A stretch of DNA of 64,000 bases, taken from NCBI RefSeq assembly GCF_029945895.1, contig NZ_JAQSDL010000085.1:97760-161759 (forward strand), read 5' to 3'. This document shows positions 37,392-46,940 of the stretch, in pieces. A program made the position numbers and the translations under genes. Origin of the DNA: Polaromonas sp. (lineage in GTDB: Bacteria > Pseudomonadota > Gammaproteobacteria > Burkholderiales > Burkholderiaceae_C). Positions within the stretch are counted from its first letter, which is position 1; each line of letters opens with the position of its first letter. The notes beneath the pieces were generated by a model, which did not search any database, had not been told where the DNA came from, and saw only the letters and a list, made by a program, of their open reading frames with translations.

Positions 37392-38393
37392 ATGAAATTA
37401 CTCATCACGGGGGGCGCTGGTTTTGTCGGCGCCAGGCTGGCCCGCGCGATTCTGCAAAAGGGCCGGCTCGATGGCCAGGCGATTGCCGAACTGCATATTG
37501 CCGACATGTTTGCGCCGCCCGCCGATCTGGCGGCCGACCAGCGGGTGCGGGTGCACACCGGTCCGCTGCTGAACCAGGCGGCCCTGTTTGCCAGCGGCTT
37601 CGACGCCGTTTTTCATCTGGCCTCGGCGGTGTCGGGCGAGTGCGAGCTCGACTTCGACCTGGGCCTGCATTCCAACCTCGACAGCACCCGCCTTCTGCTC
37701 GACGGCCTGCGCCGGGCCGGCAATGCCCCGCGACTGGTGTTCGCCAGTTCGGTGGCAGTGTTCGGTCCGGACGCGTCCAACCCGTTGCCCGACCTCGTGA
37801 GCGACCACACGCTGCCGTCGCCGCAGACCTCCTACGGCATGCACAAGCTGGTGTGTGAACACCTGATCGCCGACTACACCCGCAAGGGTTTTGTCGATGG
37901 CCGCTCGGCGCGCCTGATGACCGTCACGGTGCGCCCGGGCAAACCCAACGGCGCGGCCTCCTCATTTTTCAGCGGCATCATCCGCGAGCCCCTGGCCGGT
38001 GTGGAAACCACCTGCCCGGTGGATGCGGGCGTCACGCACCCGGTGTCATCGCCGTCGAACACGGTGCAGGGGCTGATCACCGTGTTCGAGGCCAGCCAGC
38101 AAGCCATGGGCGGACGGCTGGCGCTCAATCTGCCGGGCCTCAATGTCAGCGTCGGCGAGATGCTGCAGGCCCTGGAAGAGGTCGCCGGTCCCGCAGTTCG
38201 CAAGCGGGTGCGCTTCGAACGCGACGAACGCATCGCCGGCATCGTGGCCAACTGGGCGCGCGGTGCCAGCGCCGATCGGGCGCATGCGCTGGGCCTGAAG
38301 CCCGACGTTTCCTTCAAGGCCATCATTGAACAGTACATCGAGGATTGCCGCAGCCCCGCCTACCCGGCGGGTGCCCTGCAGGGCATGTCCTGA
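37392..38393 (+). CDS. denD: NAD-dependent epimerase/dehydratase, DenD-like (D-erythronate dehydrogenase)
   Basis: 333-aa extended SDR. N-terminal GGAGFVGARLA nucleotide motif, FASSVAVFG strand with catalytic Ser, and YGMHK active-site Tyr-x3-Lys. The segment VRPGKPNGAASSFFSGIIREPL is typical of the DenD group, which oxidises D-erythronate at C2. It lies 15 bp after the dehydratase gene. No erythronate kinase (DenK) or OtnC/OtnI homologue is seen nearby, so it may act on another aldonate here. Confidence 0.85.
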   Translation: MKLLITGGAGFVGARLARAILQKGRLDGQAIAELHIADMFAPPADLAADQRVRVHTGPLLNQAALFASGFDAVFHLASAVSGECELDFDLGLHSNLDSTRLLLDGLRRAGNAPRLVFASSVAVFGPDASNPLPDLVSDHTLPSPQTSYGMHKLVCEHLIADYTRKGFVDGRSARLMTVTVRPGKPNGAASSFFSGIIREPLAGVETTCPVDAGVTHPVSSPSNTVQGLITVFEASQQAMGGRLALNLPGLNVSVGEMLQALEEVAGPAVRKRVRFERDERIAGIVANWARGASADRAHALGLKPDVSFKAIIEQYIEDCRSPAYPAGALQGMS

Positions 38394-38440
38394 CCCAAGC
38401 CCACCGGCATGCCTGGTCCCACTCTCCGCACACGGCCCGC

Positions 38441-39343
38441 ATGAACAACCGACGATTGCTGGCGGTGGACTGGGGCACCTCGTCACTGCGCGGGGCGCTG
38501 GTCGCGCCCGATGGCCAGGTGCTGGAGGAACGCGCCCTGGCACGCGGCATCCTCAGCGTGGCGGCAGGCGATTTTCCGGCGGTTTTTGAAAGTTCGTTTG
38601 GCGACTGGATGACGGCCGGCACCTTGTGCCTGATCTCGGGCATGGCCGGCAGCCAGCAGGGATGGCGGGAAGCACCCTACTGCGCCTGTCCGGCCGGCTT
38701 CAGCGACATTGCCGCCCGGCTGGAATGGCTGGAGCCCGGTCGCATCGCCATCGTGCCCGGCCTGAGCATCAGCGCGGAAGGCATCCCCGATGTCATGCGT
38801 GGCGAGGAAACGCAGATTGTGGGCGCCCTGTTGCTGCTGGGTATCGCCGATGCGCGCCTGGTGCTGCCGGGCACCCACAGCAAATGGGTCACCGTCACCG
38901 GCGGTCGCATCACGGATTTTTCCACCTGGATGACCGGCGAGTTTTATGCGCTGCTGCGCCAGCACTCGATTCTGGCGCGCAGCCTGCCTGCCGGGGAGCC
39001 GCCAGCGGACACGGCCGCCTTCGGGCAGGGCGTGGCCCGCGCGCTGGCTGGCCCCGGCCTGCTGCACACGGCTTTCAGCACGCGCACCCTGTCCCTGTTC
39101 CAGCGCGTGGCGCCCGAGGCCCTGCCCAGCTACCTGTCGGGACTCGTGATCGGCGAAGAACTCAAAGGCCAGAACCTGCAGCGCGGCGAGTCCGTCGTGC
39201 TCATGGGTGCAGAGGCGCTGACAGGGCGATACGAACAGGCGCTGCAGCAGTTGGGCGTGACGGTCAGCCGCGTGGGCGCCAGTGCCACCTGGCGCGGCCT
39301 GCGCGCCATTGCCGATACCTTGTCCGTCACCCCTCCTGCCTAA
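38441..39343 (+). CDS. dgoK: 2-dehydro-3-deoxygalactonokinase
   Basis: 300-aa sugar kinase of the DgoK family, phosphorylating 2-keto-3-deoxygalactonate at C6. It opens with [16 protein letters not shown] (phosphate-1 motif), then [17 protein letters not shown], and has [13 protein letters not shown] and [17 protein letters not shown], characteristic of the family. ATG at 38441; in-frame upstream sequence belongs to the 3' end of denD in another frame. The stop is 4 bp before dgoA. Confidence 0.92.
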   Translation: MNNRRLLAVDWGTSSLRGALVAPDGQVLEERALARGILSVAAGDFPAVFESSFGDWMTAGTLCLISGMAGSQQGWREAPYCACPAGFSDIAARLEWLEPGRIAIVPGLSISAEGIPDVMRGEETQIVGALLLLGIADARLVLPGTHSKWVTVTGGRITDFSTWMTGEFYALLRQHSILARSLPAGEPPADTAAFGQGVARALAGPGLLHTAFSTRTLSLFQRVAPEALPSYLSGLVIGEELKGQNLQRGESVVLMGAEALTGRYEQALQQLGVTVSRVGASATWRGLRAIADTLSVTPPA

Positions 39344-39347
39344 ACCC

Positions 39348-39986
39348 ATGAACGCCTCCCATAAGTTTGCCGCTGCCCTGAACGCCCTGCCGCTGGTCGC
39401 GATCCTGCGCGGCCTGCGGCCTGCAGAGGCCATCCCGGTGGGGCAGGCACTGCTGTCCAGCGGCTGGACGCTGATCGAAGTTCCGCTCAATTCACCGCAG
39501 CCGCTGGACAGCATTGCGGCCATGGCCGCGGCCTGTCCCCAGGCCCTGGTCGGCGCCGGCACGGTGCTGAGCGTGGAAGACGTGCGCAATGTGCGGGCCG
39601 CGGGCGGCCAGCTGATCGTCTCGCCCAACTTCAACCCGGCCGTCGTACGCGAGGCCGTGCGGCTGGGTCTGGTCTGCCTGCCCGGCGTGATGACCGCGAG
39701 CGAGGCCTTTGCCGCGCTTGAATGCGGCGCCACCGGCCTGAAGATTTTCCCGGCAGAGATGATCACCCCCGCCGTACTCAAAGCGCTGCGCGCTGTGCTG
39801 CCGGCCGCAACCAGCGTGCTGCCTGTGGGTGGTATCACGCCGGACAACATGGGGGCTTATTTCGCAGCGGGCGCCAGCGGCTTCGGCATCGGCTCGGCAC
39901 TCTACAAGCCCGGCATGGCGGCCGCGGAAGTCGCCGAAAACGCTACAAAATTCATAGCTGCCTGCGCTGGTAACATCCCCGGATGA
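39348..39986 (+). CDS. dgoA: 2-dehydro-3-deoxy-6-phosphogalactonate aldolase
   Basis: 212-aa class I aldolase cleaving KDPGal to pyruvate and glyceraldehyde 3-phosphate. TIM-barrel motifs [24 protein letters not shown], and the Schiff-base Lys132 in [11 protein letters not shown], plus VGGITPDN. Together with DgoK it completes a De Ley-Doudoroff pathway. The C-terminal residues [11 protein letters not shown] come from a copy of the dispersed 49-nt repeat. The stop overlaps the SDR start (ATGA). Confidence 0.93.
   Translation: MNASHKFAAALNALPLVAILRGLRPAEAIPVGQALLSSGWTLIEVPLNSPQPLDSIAAMAAACPQALVGAGTVLSVEDVRNVRAAGGQLIVSPNFNPAVVREAVRLGLVCLPGVMTASEAFAALECGATGLKIFPAEMITPAVLKALRAVLPAATSVLPVGGITPDNMGAYFAAGASGFGIGSALYKPGMAAAEVAENATKFIAACAGNIPG
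39942..39970 (+). repeat. Dispersed 49-nt repeat, copy 6 (3' end of dgoA, truncated)
   Basis: GCTACAAAATTCATAGCTGC followed by CTGCGCTGG. The head and middle are perfect, but the GGGCTG tail is lost where the SDR gene begins. It encodes A-T-K-F-I-A-A-C-A at the DgoA C-terminus. Confidence 0.7.
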
Positions 39987-40777
39987 GCACACTTTCACCA
40001 CCCTCTTCCACAGGCATTTCATTCGGACTGGCGGACCGCGTCTGCATCGTCACCGGCGGCGCCCAGGGCATCGGCGAGGCGTGTATACGGCGCTTTGCGC
40101 GCGAGGGCGCCCAGGTCGTCATTGCCGACATTGACGATGGCCGCGGTGCGGCACTGGCCAGTGAACTCGGTGGCCTGTACATCCATTGCGACGTCGGCGA
40201 CAAGGCCCAGGTCGATGCGCTGGTGGCACAGACCCTGGCCGCCCACGGCCGCATCGACGTGCTGGTCAACAATGCCGGCATCTTCAGGGCCTCCGATTTT
40301 CTGGAGATCACCGAAGCCGACTTCGACACCGTGCTGCGCATCAACCTCAAAGGCTCTTTTCTGGTGGGCCAGGCCGTGGCGCGTGTGATGGCCAGCGCGG
40401 GCAAGGGCAGCATCATCAACATGAGTTCGGTCAACGCCGTGCTGACCATTCCCACGATTGCCAGCTACAACGTCAGCAAGGGCGGCATCAACCAGCTGAC
40501 CCGCGTGATGGCGCTGGCGCTGGCCGACAAGGGTGTGCGCGTGAACGCCGTCGCCCCCGGCACCATCGCCACCGAGCTGGCGGCCAAAGCGGTGCTGACC
40601 AGCCCCGAGGCCACCGCCCGCATCATGAGCCGCACGCCCATGAAACGCCTGGGGGAACCCTCCGAAATCGCCGACACCGTGGCGTACCTGGCCAGCGATG
40701 CGGCGAGTTACATCACCGGCGAGATCGTGGTGGTCGACGGCGGGCGCATGACGCTGAACTACACCGTGACGGTGTAG
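39983..40777 (+). CDS. SDR-family oxidoreductase
   Basis: 264-aa classical short-chain dehydrogenase: [10 protein letters not shown] cofactor motif, NNAG, catalytic Ser in [14 protein letters not shown] active site, and a C-terminal substrate loop. ADIDD after beta2 suggests NAD preference. It may be the sugar 1-dehydrogenase (galactose, arabinose or fucose type) that starts the pathway, but the substrate cannot be read from sequence. The start overlaps the dgoA stop, so it is the last gene of the plus-strand sugar-acid operon. Confidence 0.88.
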   Translation: MSTLSPPSSTGISFGLADRVCIVTGGAQGIGEACIRRFAREGAQVVIADIDDGRGAALASELGGLYIHCDVGDKAQVDALVAQTLAAHGRIDVLVNNAGIFRASDFLEITEADFDTVLRINLKGSFLVGQAVARVMASAGKGSIINMSSVNAVLTIPTIASYNVSKGGINQLTRVMALALADKGVRVNAVAPGTIATELAAKAVLTSPEATARIMSRTPMKRLGEPSEIADTVAYLASDAASYITGEIVVVDGGRMTLNYTVTV

Positions 40778-40823
40778 GACTCCACCCCTTTCGTGTCAGA
40801 ACGGGGGCAGATGACCCCCGCCA

Positions 40824-40837
40824 TTGACATGGATCAT
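40824..40837 (+). promoter_or_regulatory. FNR/Anr-like box before the Met-rich lipoprotein gene
   Basis: TTGACATGGATCAT matches TTGAT-N4-ATCAA at 8 of 10 fixed positions. It lies 72 bp before the ATG at 40909, after a GGGGG/CCCCC hairpin that follows the SDR gene. Suggestive only. Confidence 0.35.
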
Positions 40838-40908
40838 GCAGGCTGCAGAACGCATTCCAGAAGGGGCCGGTATTCAATAGACTGGGAACTCCATTTCTGG
40901 AGTCTTCC

Positions 40909-41361
40909 ATGTCAATTCGCCTGATTTCCATTCTCGCAGCCACCACAGTCCTCGGCCTGGCCGGCTGCGCCCAGATGCCCCCTGGCCACGCGGCACACCA
41001 CCCCGGCGCGTCGGCGCCCGCTCCGGGTCAAGGCATGCCGATGGCGCGCATGGACGAACAGATGACCGCCATGCGAGCCATGCACGACAGGATGTCGCGC
41101 GCCAGGACGCCGGAAGAGCGCAACGCCCTGATGGCCGAGCACCAAAAACTCATGCAGGACGGCATGGGCATGATGGGCGGCATGGGGCCCGGCGTCTCGG
41201 GCGGTATGGGGGGCATGGGCGGCATGATGGGAGCCGGTCCGGGCCCCATGGCCGGTGACCCGGCGGCGCGCCAGCAATGGATGGAAAAACGCATGGAGAT
41301 GATGCAGTCCATGATGCAGATGATGATGGACCGCCTGCCCCCGACACCGGCCAAACCCTGA
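40909..41361 (+). CDS. Met-rich lipoprotein, putative copper binding
   Basis: 150-aa lipoprotein: signal with lipobox LAGC (Cys20), a His-containing stretch (GHAAHHPG), then a helix-prone region and a long Met/Gly tract ([11 protein letters not shown] and repeats) ending in [16 protein letters not shown]. Met-rich motifs of this kind bind Cu(I)/Ag(I) in periplasmic proteins. No named family recognised. It sits just upstream of the DUF302, SHOCT and Cu-ATPase genes, making a second copper-handling module likely. Confidence 0.7.
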   Translation: MSIRLISILAATTVLGLAGCAQMPPGHAAHHPGASAPAPGQGMPMARMDEQMTAMRAMHDRMSRARTPEERNALMAEHQKLMQDGMGMMGGMGPGVSGGMGGMGGMMGAGPGPMAGDPAARQQWMEKRMEMMQSMMQMMMDRLPPTPAKP

Positions 41362-41369
41362 AAGACACC

Positions 41370-41819
41370 ATGAGCTCCAGCACCACGTCCTCCGCCGGCG
41401 CAGCTTACGGCTTTTACTGCAAGCCGGACGACAACAGTTTTGCCCACGTGGTGAGCCGTGTCACCGATGCCCTCAAAGCCGAAGGTTTCGGCGTGCTGAC
41501 CGACATCGACGTGCAGGCGACCATGAAAACCAAGCTGGGGGTCGATGTGCGGCCCTACCGCATCCTGGGCGCCTGCAATCCGCCGCTGGCGCATCGCGCC
41601 CTGACCGCACAGCCCGATATCGGGTTGCTGCTGCCCTGCAACGTCATCGTCCGTGAAGACGACGACGGCAGCTTCACCGTGGGTTTCATGGACCCGGTGG
41701 CGGTGATGCAGATGACCGACGACCCCGAGGTGGCCCGGGTGGCCGACGAGGTGCGTAGCCGCCTCGAGCGGGTTCGCTCGGCGCTGACGGTGGCGACCGG
41801 CGCCGCCGCGAAAACCTGA
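41370..41819 (+). CDS. DUF302 family protein
   Basis: 149-aa protein made of one DUF302 domain: [45 protein letters not shown] (N-half) and the conserved [16 protein letters not shown] motif followed by the LLLPCNVIV strand. The Cys residues in GACNPP and LPCN may bind a metal or thiol; no function is settled. DUF302 genes are frequent beside copper and anaerobic-stress genes. The start at 41370 is 8 bp after the lipoprotein stop. Confidence 0.87.
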   Translation: MSSSTTSSAGAAYGFYCKPDDNSFAHVVSRVTDALKAEGFGVLTDIDVQATMKTKLGVDVRPYRILGACNPPLAHRALTAQPDIGLLLPCNVIVREDDDGSFTVGFMDPVAVMQMTDDPEVARVADEVRSRLERVRSALTVATGAAAKT

Positions 41820-41831
41820 GCAGGTCAGCAT

Positions 41832-42086
41832 ATGCCCGGCCTGTTTCATGACGGTGGCTACATGATGGGCATGCACGGGCTGGGGTGGCTGGTTCTGCTG
41901 GTACTGCTGGTGATTCTCGCGGGGGTTTTTCTTTTCGGCCGGGGCCGCTACGCGGACCGCGAAGATGACCGGCGCGAAACGCCACACGAGATGTTGCGCA
42001 GGCGGCTGGCCAGTGGCGACATCACCGTGGCGGCATACGAAGAGCGCAAGGCCGTTCTCGATCGCGACGGCGGCCGGTCGACCTGA
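41832..42086 (+). CDS. SHOCT-domain small membrane protein
   Basis: 84-aa protein: Met/His-containing N-terminus (HDGGYMMGMHG), one TM helix (LGWLVLLVLLVILAGVFLF), and a C-terminal SHOCT-like helix hairpin (ETPHEMLRRRLASGDITVAAYEERKAVL). Such proteins accompany metal and stress operons; the SHOCT segment is thought to mediate oligomerisation. It lies 12 bp after the DUF302 gene in the same direction. Confidence 0.8.
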   Translation: MPGLFHDGGYMMGMHGLGWLVLLVLLVILAGVFLFGRGRYADREDDRRETPHEMLRRRLASGDITVAAYEERKAVLDRDGGRST

Positions 42087-42140
42087 GGCACGATCCGCGT
42101 CGCTACCCCTCCTGCGGGCAGGGTTAAGGCTGCCGGCGGC

Positions 42141-42171
42141 TTGACCTTTCCATCATGGGAAGGTTTATCCT
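42141..42171 (+). promoter_or_regulatory. CueR-type copper promoter/operator
   Basis: -35 TTGACC (42141-42146) and -10 TATCCT (42166-42171) with a 19-bp spacer. The dyad ACCTTTCC-ATCAT-GGGAAGGT (42144-42164) closely matches the E. coli copA CueR site. It drives the Cu-ATPase gene; no cueR was found in the window. Confidence 0.85.
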
Positions 42172-42213
42172 TTTCAGGAAGCTGTTCAGGCCTTCGATAA
42201 AAGGATGTTTTCC

Positions 42214-44628
42214 ATGAACCACACACCTCACCCCCACCCGCACCCGGATGACGTAGCCGCGGACTCAGCGCATGGCGCCGGACATGACCACGGTCATACC
42301 CACACTGACGACCCGACCGGTCTCAAGGACCCTGTCTGCGGCATGACTGTCACCACCTCGTCAGGGCATCAACTTGAGCATGAAGGCAGGTCCTGGTATT
42401 TCTGCAGCGCCGGTTGCCGCGGGAAATTCGCCGCCCATCCGTCGGCCTATATCGACGGGCCGACAGCCGCACCCCTGCCAGCAGCCAAAGACGCAGCCGC
42501 CGATGACCAGGCCGGGGCCACCGTCTACACCTGTCCCATGCACCCGGAGATCCGGCAGGACCATCCCGGCAACTGTCCGATCTGCGGCATGACGCTGGAG
42601 CCGGTCATGCCCAGTCTCGACGAGGACGAGAACCCGGAGCTCCAATCCTTCACCCGCCGTTTCTGGTGGACGCTGCCGCTGACGGTGGTGGTTACCGTGC
42701 TGGCGATGTTCGGCCACCAGTTGGGGTGGTTCGACATGGCCACCCAGAGCTGGATCGAGCTGGTGCTGACCCTGCCCGTGGTGCTGTGGGCGGGCTGGCC
42801 GTTTTTCGTGCGGGGTGCGCAGTCGGTCGTCCACCGCAGTCCCAACATGTGGACCCTGATCGGCCTGGGGACGGGCGCCGCATTTGTTTACAGCGTGGTG
42901 GCCACGGTGGCGCCCGGCGTGTTCCCCGACTCGTTCATTTCCATGGGACGTGTGGCCGTCTATTTTGAGGCGGCCGCCGTCATCATTTCGCTGACGCTGC
43001 TCGGCCAGATGCTGGAGTTGAAAGCACGTTCGCAGACCTCGGCCGCGATCAAGTCCCTGCTGGGGCTGGCGCCCAGGACCGCGCGGCGCATCCGGGCCGA
43101 CGGCACGGAAGAAGACGTGCCGCTGACCCATGTGCATGTGGGCGACAGCCTGCGCGTGCGCCCCGGCGAGAAGGTGCCGGTCGATGGTGTTGTCACCGAA
43201 GGCAGCAGCGCGGTCGATGAATCGATGCTGACCGGCGAACCCCTGCCTGTGAGCAAACGGTCGGGCGACAAACTCATTGGCGCGACGCTCAATACCAGCG
43301 GGGCACTGGTGATGCGCTCTGAACGTGTGGGCGCACAGACCATGCTGTCGCAAATCGTCCAGATGGTGGCGCAGGCCCAGCGTTCGAAGGCGCCCATGCA
43401 GCGCATGGCCGACCAGGTGGCGGGCTGGTTCGTCATGGCTGTGGTGACGATGGCCGTGTTGACATTCTTCGGTTGGGGGTTTTTCGGACCGCAGCCGAGC
43501 TGGGTTTATGGCCTGATCAACGCGGTGGCGGTACTGATCATCGCCTGCCCCTGCGCGCTGGGGCTGGCCACGCCGATGTCCATCATGGTGGCCACCGGCA
43601 AGGCGGCCGGCCAGGGCATTCTTTTTCGCGATGCGGCAGCAATTGAACACCTGCGCACCGTCGATGTGCTGATCGTCGACAAGACCGGCACGCTGACGGC
43701 CGGCAAGCCGGCCTTCGACCGCGCGGTGCCGGCTGCCGGTTTCAGCGCCGACGAGGTGTTGCGCCTGGCCGCCAGTCTGGACCAGGGCAGCGAACACCCG
43801 CTGGCAGACGCCATCGTGAATGCGGCACGCGAGCGCGGGCTGGCGCTGGACAAAGCAGAGGGTTTCGAGTCGGCCAGCGGCATCGGTGTCAGCGGGCGTG
43901 TCGCCGGCCGGGCACTCGCTCTCGGCAACACGGCGCTGATGGAGCAGGCCGGTGTGACTGTAGGCGACTTGCTGGACCAGGCCGAAGCGTTGCGTGCCGA
44001 GGGCGCCAGCGTGATGTACCTCGCCGTGGACGGCCAGCTCGCCGGCCTGCTGGCCGTGGCCGACCCGGTCAAGGCCAGCACGCCCGAGGCGCTGGCGACG
44101 CTGAAGGCCGCAGGCCTGCGCGTGATCATGGCCACCGGCGACGGCCTGACCACCGCGCGCGCAGTGGCTGGTCGCCTGGGCATTGACGAGTTCCACGGCG
44201 GGGTGCAGCCCGCCGACAAGCTGGTGCTGGTCAAGCGCCTGCAGGAGGAAGGCCACATCGTGGCCATGGCAGGCGATGGCATCAATGACGCGCCGGCCCT
44301 GGCCCAGGCCAATGTAGGCATCGCGATGGGCACGGGGACCGACGTGGCCATGAACAGCGCCCAGGTGACGCTGGTCAAGGGCGACCTGCGCGGCATCGCT
44401 CAGGCCCGGGCGATCTCGGAGGCCACCATCGCCAACATGAAGCAGAACCTCGGCTTTGCCTTTGTGTACAACGCCCTGGGCGTGCCGCTGGCCGCGGGCC
44501 TGCTCTTCCCCTTCACCGGCTGGCTGCTATCGCCAATGATTGCGGCCCTGGCGATGAGCCTGAGCTCGGTGTCCGTGATCAGCAACGCGCTGAGGCTGCG
44601 CAAGGCACGTCTGCCCGCCTCTGCGTGA
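42214..44628 (+). CDS. copA: Cu(I)/Ag(I)-translocating P1B-1 ATPase
   Basis: Inner-membrane copper exporter, 804 aa. N-terminus: nine His in the first 30 residues, a YHS-type domain (KDPVCGMTV, from about 38 to 80, ending CSAGCRGKF), and a heavy-metal-binding domain ([20 protein letters not shown], from 105) instead of classical GMxCxxC HMA repeats. Core: CPC 445-447 in TM6, Asp489 in [16 protein letters not shown], and P1B-1 ligands Y752-N753 and MSLSS (781-785). ATG 42214 fits the AAGGA spacing; an ATG at 42205 is alternative. CueR-type promoter upstream. It completes copper efflux into the periplasm for CusCBA. Confidence 0.94.
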   Translation: MNHTPHPHPHPDDVAADSAHGAGHDHGHTHTDDPTGLKDPVCGMTVTTSSGHQLEHEGRSWYFCSAGCRGKFAAHPSAYIDGPTAAPLPAAKDAAADDQAGATVYTCPMHPEIRQDHPGNCPICGMTLEPVMPSLDEDENPELQSFTRRFWWTLPLTVVVTVLAMFGHQLGWFDMATQSWIELVLTLPVVLWAGWPFFVRGAQSVVHRSPNMWTLIGLGTGAAFVYSVVATVAPGVFPDSFISMGRVAVYFEAAAVIISLTLLGQMLELKARSQTSAAIKSLLGLAPRTARRIRADGTEEDVPLTHVHVGDSLRVRPGEKVPVDGVVTEGSSAVDESMLTGEPLPVSKRSGDKLIGATLNTSGALVMRSERVGAQTMLSQIVQMVAQAQRSKAPMQRMADQVAGWFVMAVVTMAVLTFFGWGFFGPQPSWVYGLINAVAVLIIACPCALGLATPMSIMVATGKAAGQGILFRDAAAIEHLRTVDVLIVDKTGTLTAGKPAFDRAVPAAGFSADEVLRLAASLDQGSEHPLADAIVNAARERGLALDKAEGFESASGIGVSGRVAGRALALGNTALMEQAGVTVGDLLDQAEALRAEGASVMYLAVDGQLAGLLAVADPVKASTPEALATLKAAGLRVIMATGDGLTTARAVAGRLGIDEFHGGVQPADKLVLVKRLQEEGHIVAMAGDGINDAPALAQANVGIAMGTGTDVAMNSAQVTLVKGDLRGIAQARAISEATIANMKQNLGFAFVYNALGVPLAAGLLFPFTGWLLSPMIAALAMSLSSVSVISNALRLRKARLPASA

Positions 44629-44686
44629 TGGGTCTGCACGCGACACCCCAGCCTGTGGGGCATGGCCGCGCCTTTACACTGCCGCC

Positions 44687-45949
44687 ATGCCTTCCCTGCC
44701 TGACTTCTCCACCCTGCTGGGCCTGAGCGTGGCGCTGGGCATCGGCCTGCTGGTCGGCGCTGAACGTGAGCGCCGCAAAGGCAGCGGGCCGACGCGTGGC
44801 GCCGCTGGCATTCGCACGTTTGCGGTGGCCTCGGTGCTGGGCGCTGTCGGGGTGTTGCTGGGCGGCGGCCTGTTGCTGGCGGCGATAGCCCTGTTCATAG
44901 GCGCACTGGCGGTTGTGTCCTACCAGCGCACGCGGGAGCAGGACCCGGGCATGACCACCGAAATCGCCCTGCTGCTGACCTGCCTGCTCGGCGGGCTGTC
45001 CATGCGCAACGCGGCCCTGGCCGCCGGCGTGGGTGCGGCACTGGCAGCGCTGCTGGCGGCACGCAACCGCCTGCACCATTTCGTGCGCAGCGTGCTGACC
45101 GAGCGCGAGCTGCACGATGCCCTGCTGTTTTCGGCAGCGGCCCTGATTGCCCTGCCGCTCGCCCCGGACCGCTTCCTGGGCCCCTTCGGCGCGGTCAACC
45201 CCCATGCCATCACCCAGCTGGTTGTGCTGGTGATGGCTGTCAGCGCGCTCGGCTACGTGGCCACGCGCGCGCTGGGCCCGCGTTACGGCCTGCCGCTGGC
45301 CGGGTTTGCGGCGGGTTTCATTTCGAGCACCGCCACCATTCATGCCATGGGCACGCGCGCGGCCGGATCGCGCGCGCAAGCGGACGGCGCCGTCGCCGGT
45401 GCGGTGCTCTCCAGCCTGGCGACCATGGTGCAGTTGGCCGTCGTCGTGGCCGCGGTGCAACCGGCGCTGCTCGACGCGCTGATGTGGCCGCTGGTTCTGG
45501 GCGGTGGCGCGGCATGCGCCTACAGCCTGCTGTTCTTTCCGCGCGGCGCACCAGTGGCCCAGGCGGTGGCCAACCATCCGGGACAACAGGACCTGGGCCG
45601 GGCCTTCGACCTCAAGACCGCGCTGGCGTTTGCCGCCATCGTCGGTGTGGTGCTGGTGGTGTCGGCGGGGCTCAGCGCCTGGCTGGGTGAACGCGGTACC
45701 CTTCTGGCGGCCGCAGCCACGGGGTTGGTGGATGCCCACGCCACCGCTGCCTCGGTCGCCTCGCTGGTGGCAGCCGGCAAGCTGCCGCCGGAAGCCGCAC
45801 TGTGGCCCATCCTGGCCGGCCTGAGCACCAATTCCCTGATGAAGGCCGTTGTGGCCTTCCACGCCGGGGGCGCCGCCTATGCGGTGCGTATCGTGCCGGG
45901 GCTGGTGCTGGTCATCGCGGCGGTCTGGCTCGGTGTCTGGCTGTCTTAA
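44687..45949 (+). CDS. MgtC/SapB-DUF4010 membrane protein
   Basis: 420-aa polytopic membrane protein. An N-terminal MgtC-like portion (LGLSVALGIGLLVGAERERR ... GIRTFAVASVLGAVG) is fused to a DUF4010 domain (from about 180; GLPLAGFAAGFISSTATIHAMG). About 11-12 TM helices. MgtC domains act in Mg2+ and envelope homeostasis; DUF4010 fusions are uncharacterised. It is transcribed independently 58 bp after copA. Confidence 0.85.
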   Translation: MPSLPDFSTLLGLSVALGIGLLVGAERERRKGSGPTRGAAGIRTFAVASVLGAVGVLLGGGLLLAAIALFIGALAVVSYQRTREQDPGMTTEIALLLTCLLGGLSMRNAALAAGVGAALAALLAARNRLHHFVRSVLTERELHDALLFSAAALIALPLAPDRFLGPFGAVNPHAITQLVVLVMAVSALGYVATRALGPRYGLPLAGFAAGFISSTATIHAMGTRAAGSRAQADGAVAGAVLSSLATMVQLAVVVAAVQPALLDALMWPLVLGGGAACAYSLLFFPRGAPVAQAVANHPGQQDLGRAFDLKTALAFAAIVGVVLVVSAGLSAWLGERGTLLAAAATGLVDAHATAASVASLVAAGKLPPEAALWPILAGLSTNSLMKAVVAFHAGGAAYAVRIVPGLVLVIAAVWLGVWLS

Positions 45950-46008
45950 GGCCGCATCCCGAAAACCCTGACACGCACCATGCCTTGTACGCGTGTTAAG
46001 GTAAAAAC

Positions 46009-46101
46009 ATGGTCAAGCAATCCACACCGCGCCCAGACATGCCGGCGCTTCAACCTCAGCCGCGGCACCTGCGTGTTGCGTACACCCCCGGTCCGCGATG
46101 A
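46009..46101 (+). CDS. Possible 30-aa leader ORF coupled to the DUF3014 gene
   Basis: ATG at 46009 has AAGG 7 nt upstream. The frame runs 30 codons (basic and Pro-rich, beginning MVKQSTPRPDMPAL) to a TGA that overlaps the DUF3014 ATG (ATGA at 46098). The DUF3014 start lacks a Shine-Dalgarno of its own, so coupling from this small frame would explain its translation. No homologue recognised. Confidence 0.4.
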   Translation: MVKQSTPRPDMPALQPQPRHLRVAYTPGPR

Positions 46102-46925
46102 GCACGCGCTCACGCCTCTTGTTCGCTGCCGTCCTTGTGGCCACGCTGGCCACCGCTGCCCTGTGGTGGAGCTCGCGTACCCCGGCGCCCAAGCCGACCG
46201 CGGTACCAGTGGCCGCAGCGCCTGCCCTGCCTGCGCCGGCCCAGCCCCCGCCGGACGAGCCGGCGCCGCCCATCCTGCACCCGGTCACGCCATCTGCCGC
46301 AGAGCCGCCCCTGGCGGCCTCGGGTATAGGCGCGGCGCTGACCGCCTTGCTGGGCCAGCCGGCCATGGCCACCTTTTTCCAGGTCGAGGACTTCCCGCGC
46401 CGCTTTGTGGCCACCGTGGACAACCTGGGCCGTGCCCACGCGCCGCCGCTGCTCTGGCCGGTTCAGCCGACAGCAGGCCGCTTCACGGTCGAGGAGCCCG
46501 CCGGTGGCGGTAGCTTCATCGCCGCGAACAACAGCCTGCGTTATGCGCCGCTCGTGGCCCTGGCCGACAGCGTCTCGCCTGCGCGGGCGGTGGGGCTGTA
46601 CATCCAGATGTACCCTTTGCTGCAACAGGCCTATGAAGAACTGGGTTACCCCAAGCGCTATTTCAACGACAGGCTGATCGCGGTGATCGACCTGTTGCTC
46701 GCCACGCCGGAGCCGGCCGGCCCGGTGCCGGTGCGGCTGACAGAGGTCAAGGGACCGATCGCCCCGGTGCGGCCGTGGGTGCGTTACGAGTTCGCTGATC
46801 CGGCGCTTGAGTCGCTGTCGTCAGGACAGAAAATCATGCTGCGTGTCGGTCCGGCCCATGAACGCCGGCTCAAGGCCAAACTGGCGGCCTTTCGCCAGGA
46901 ACTGCTGCGCACCCCAACGCCCTGA
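46098..46925 (+). CDS. DUF3014 family protein, membrane-anchored
   Basis: 275-aa protein with a single N-terminal TM anchor (LLFAAVLVATLATAALWW), a Pro/Ala-rich linker to about residue 75, and a C-terminal DUF3014 domain (ALTALLGQPAMATFFQVEDFPRRFVATVDNL ... YPLLQQAYEELGYPKRYFNDRL). Probably periplasmic; function unknown. There is no Shine-Dalgarno; the start is overlapped by the stop of a 30-codon upstream frame. tag follows 15 bp downstream. Confidence 0.85.
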   Translation: MSTRSRLLFAAVLVATLATAALWWSSRTPAPKPTAVPVAAAPALPAPAQPPPDEPAPPILHPVTPSAAEPPLAASGIGAALTALLGQPAMATFFQVEDFPRRFVATVDNLGRAHAPPLLWPVQPTAGRFTVEEPAGGGSFIAANNSLRYAPLVALADSVSPARAVGLYIQMYPLLQQAYEELGYPKRYFNDRLIAVIDLLLATPEPAGPVPVRLTEVKGPIAPVRPWVRYEFADPALESLSSGQKIMLRVGPAHERRLKAKLAAFRQELLRTPTP

Positions 46926-46940
46926 GTGGGCCGCCAGGAC

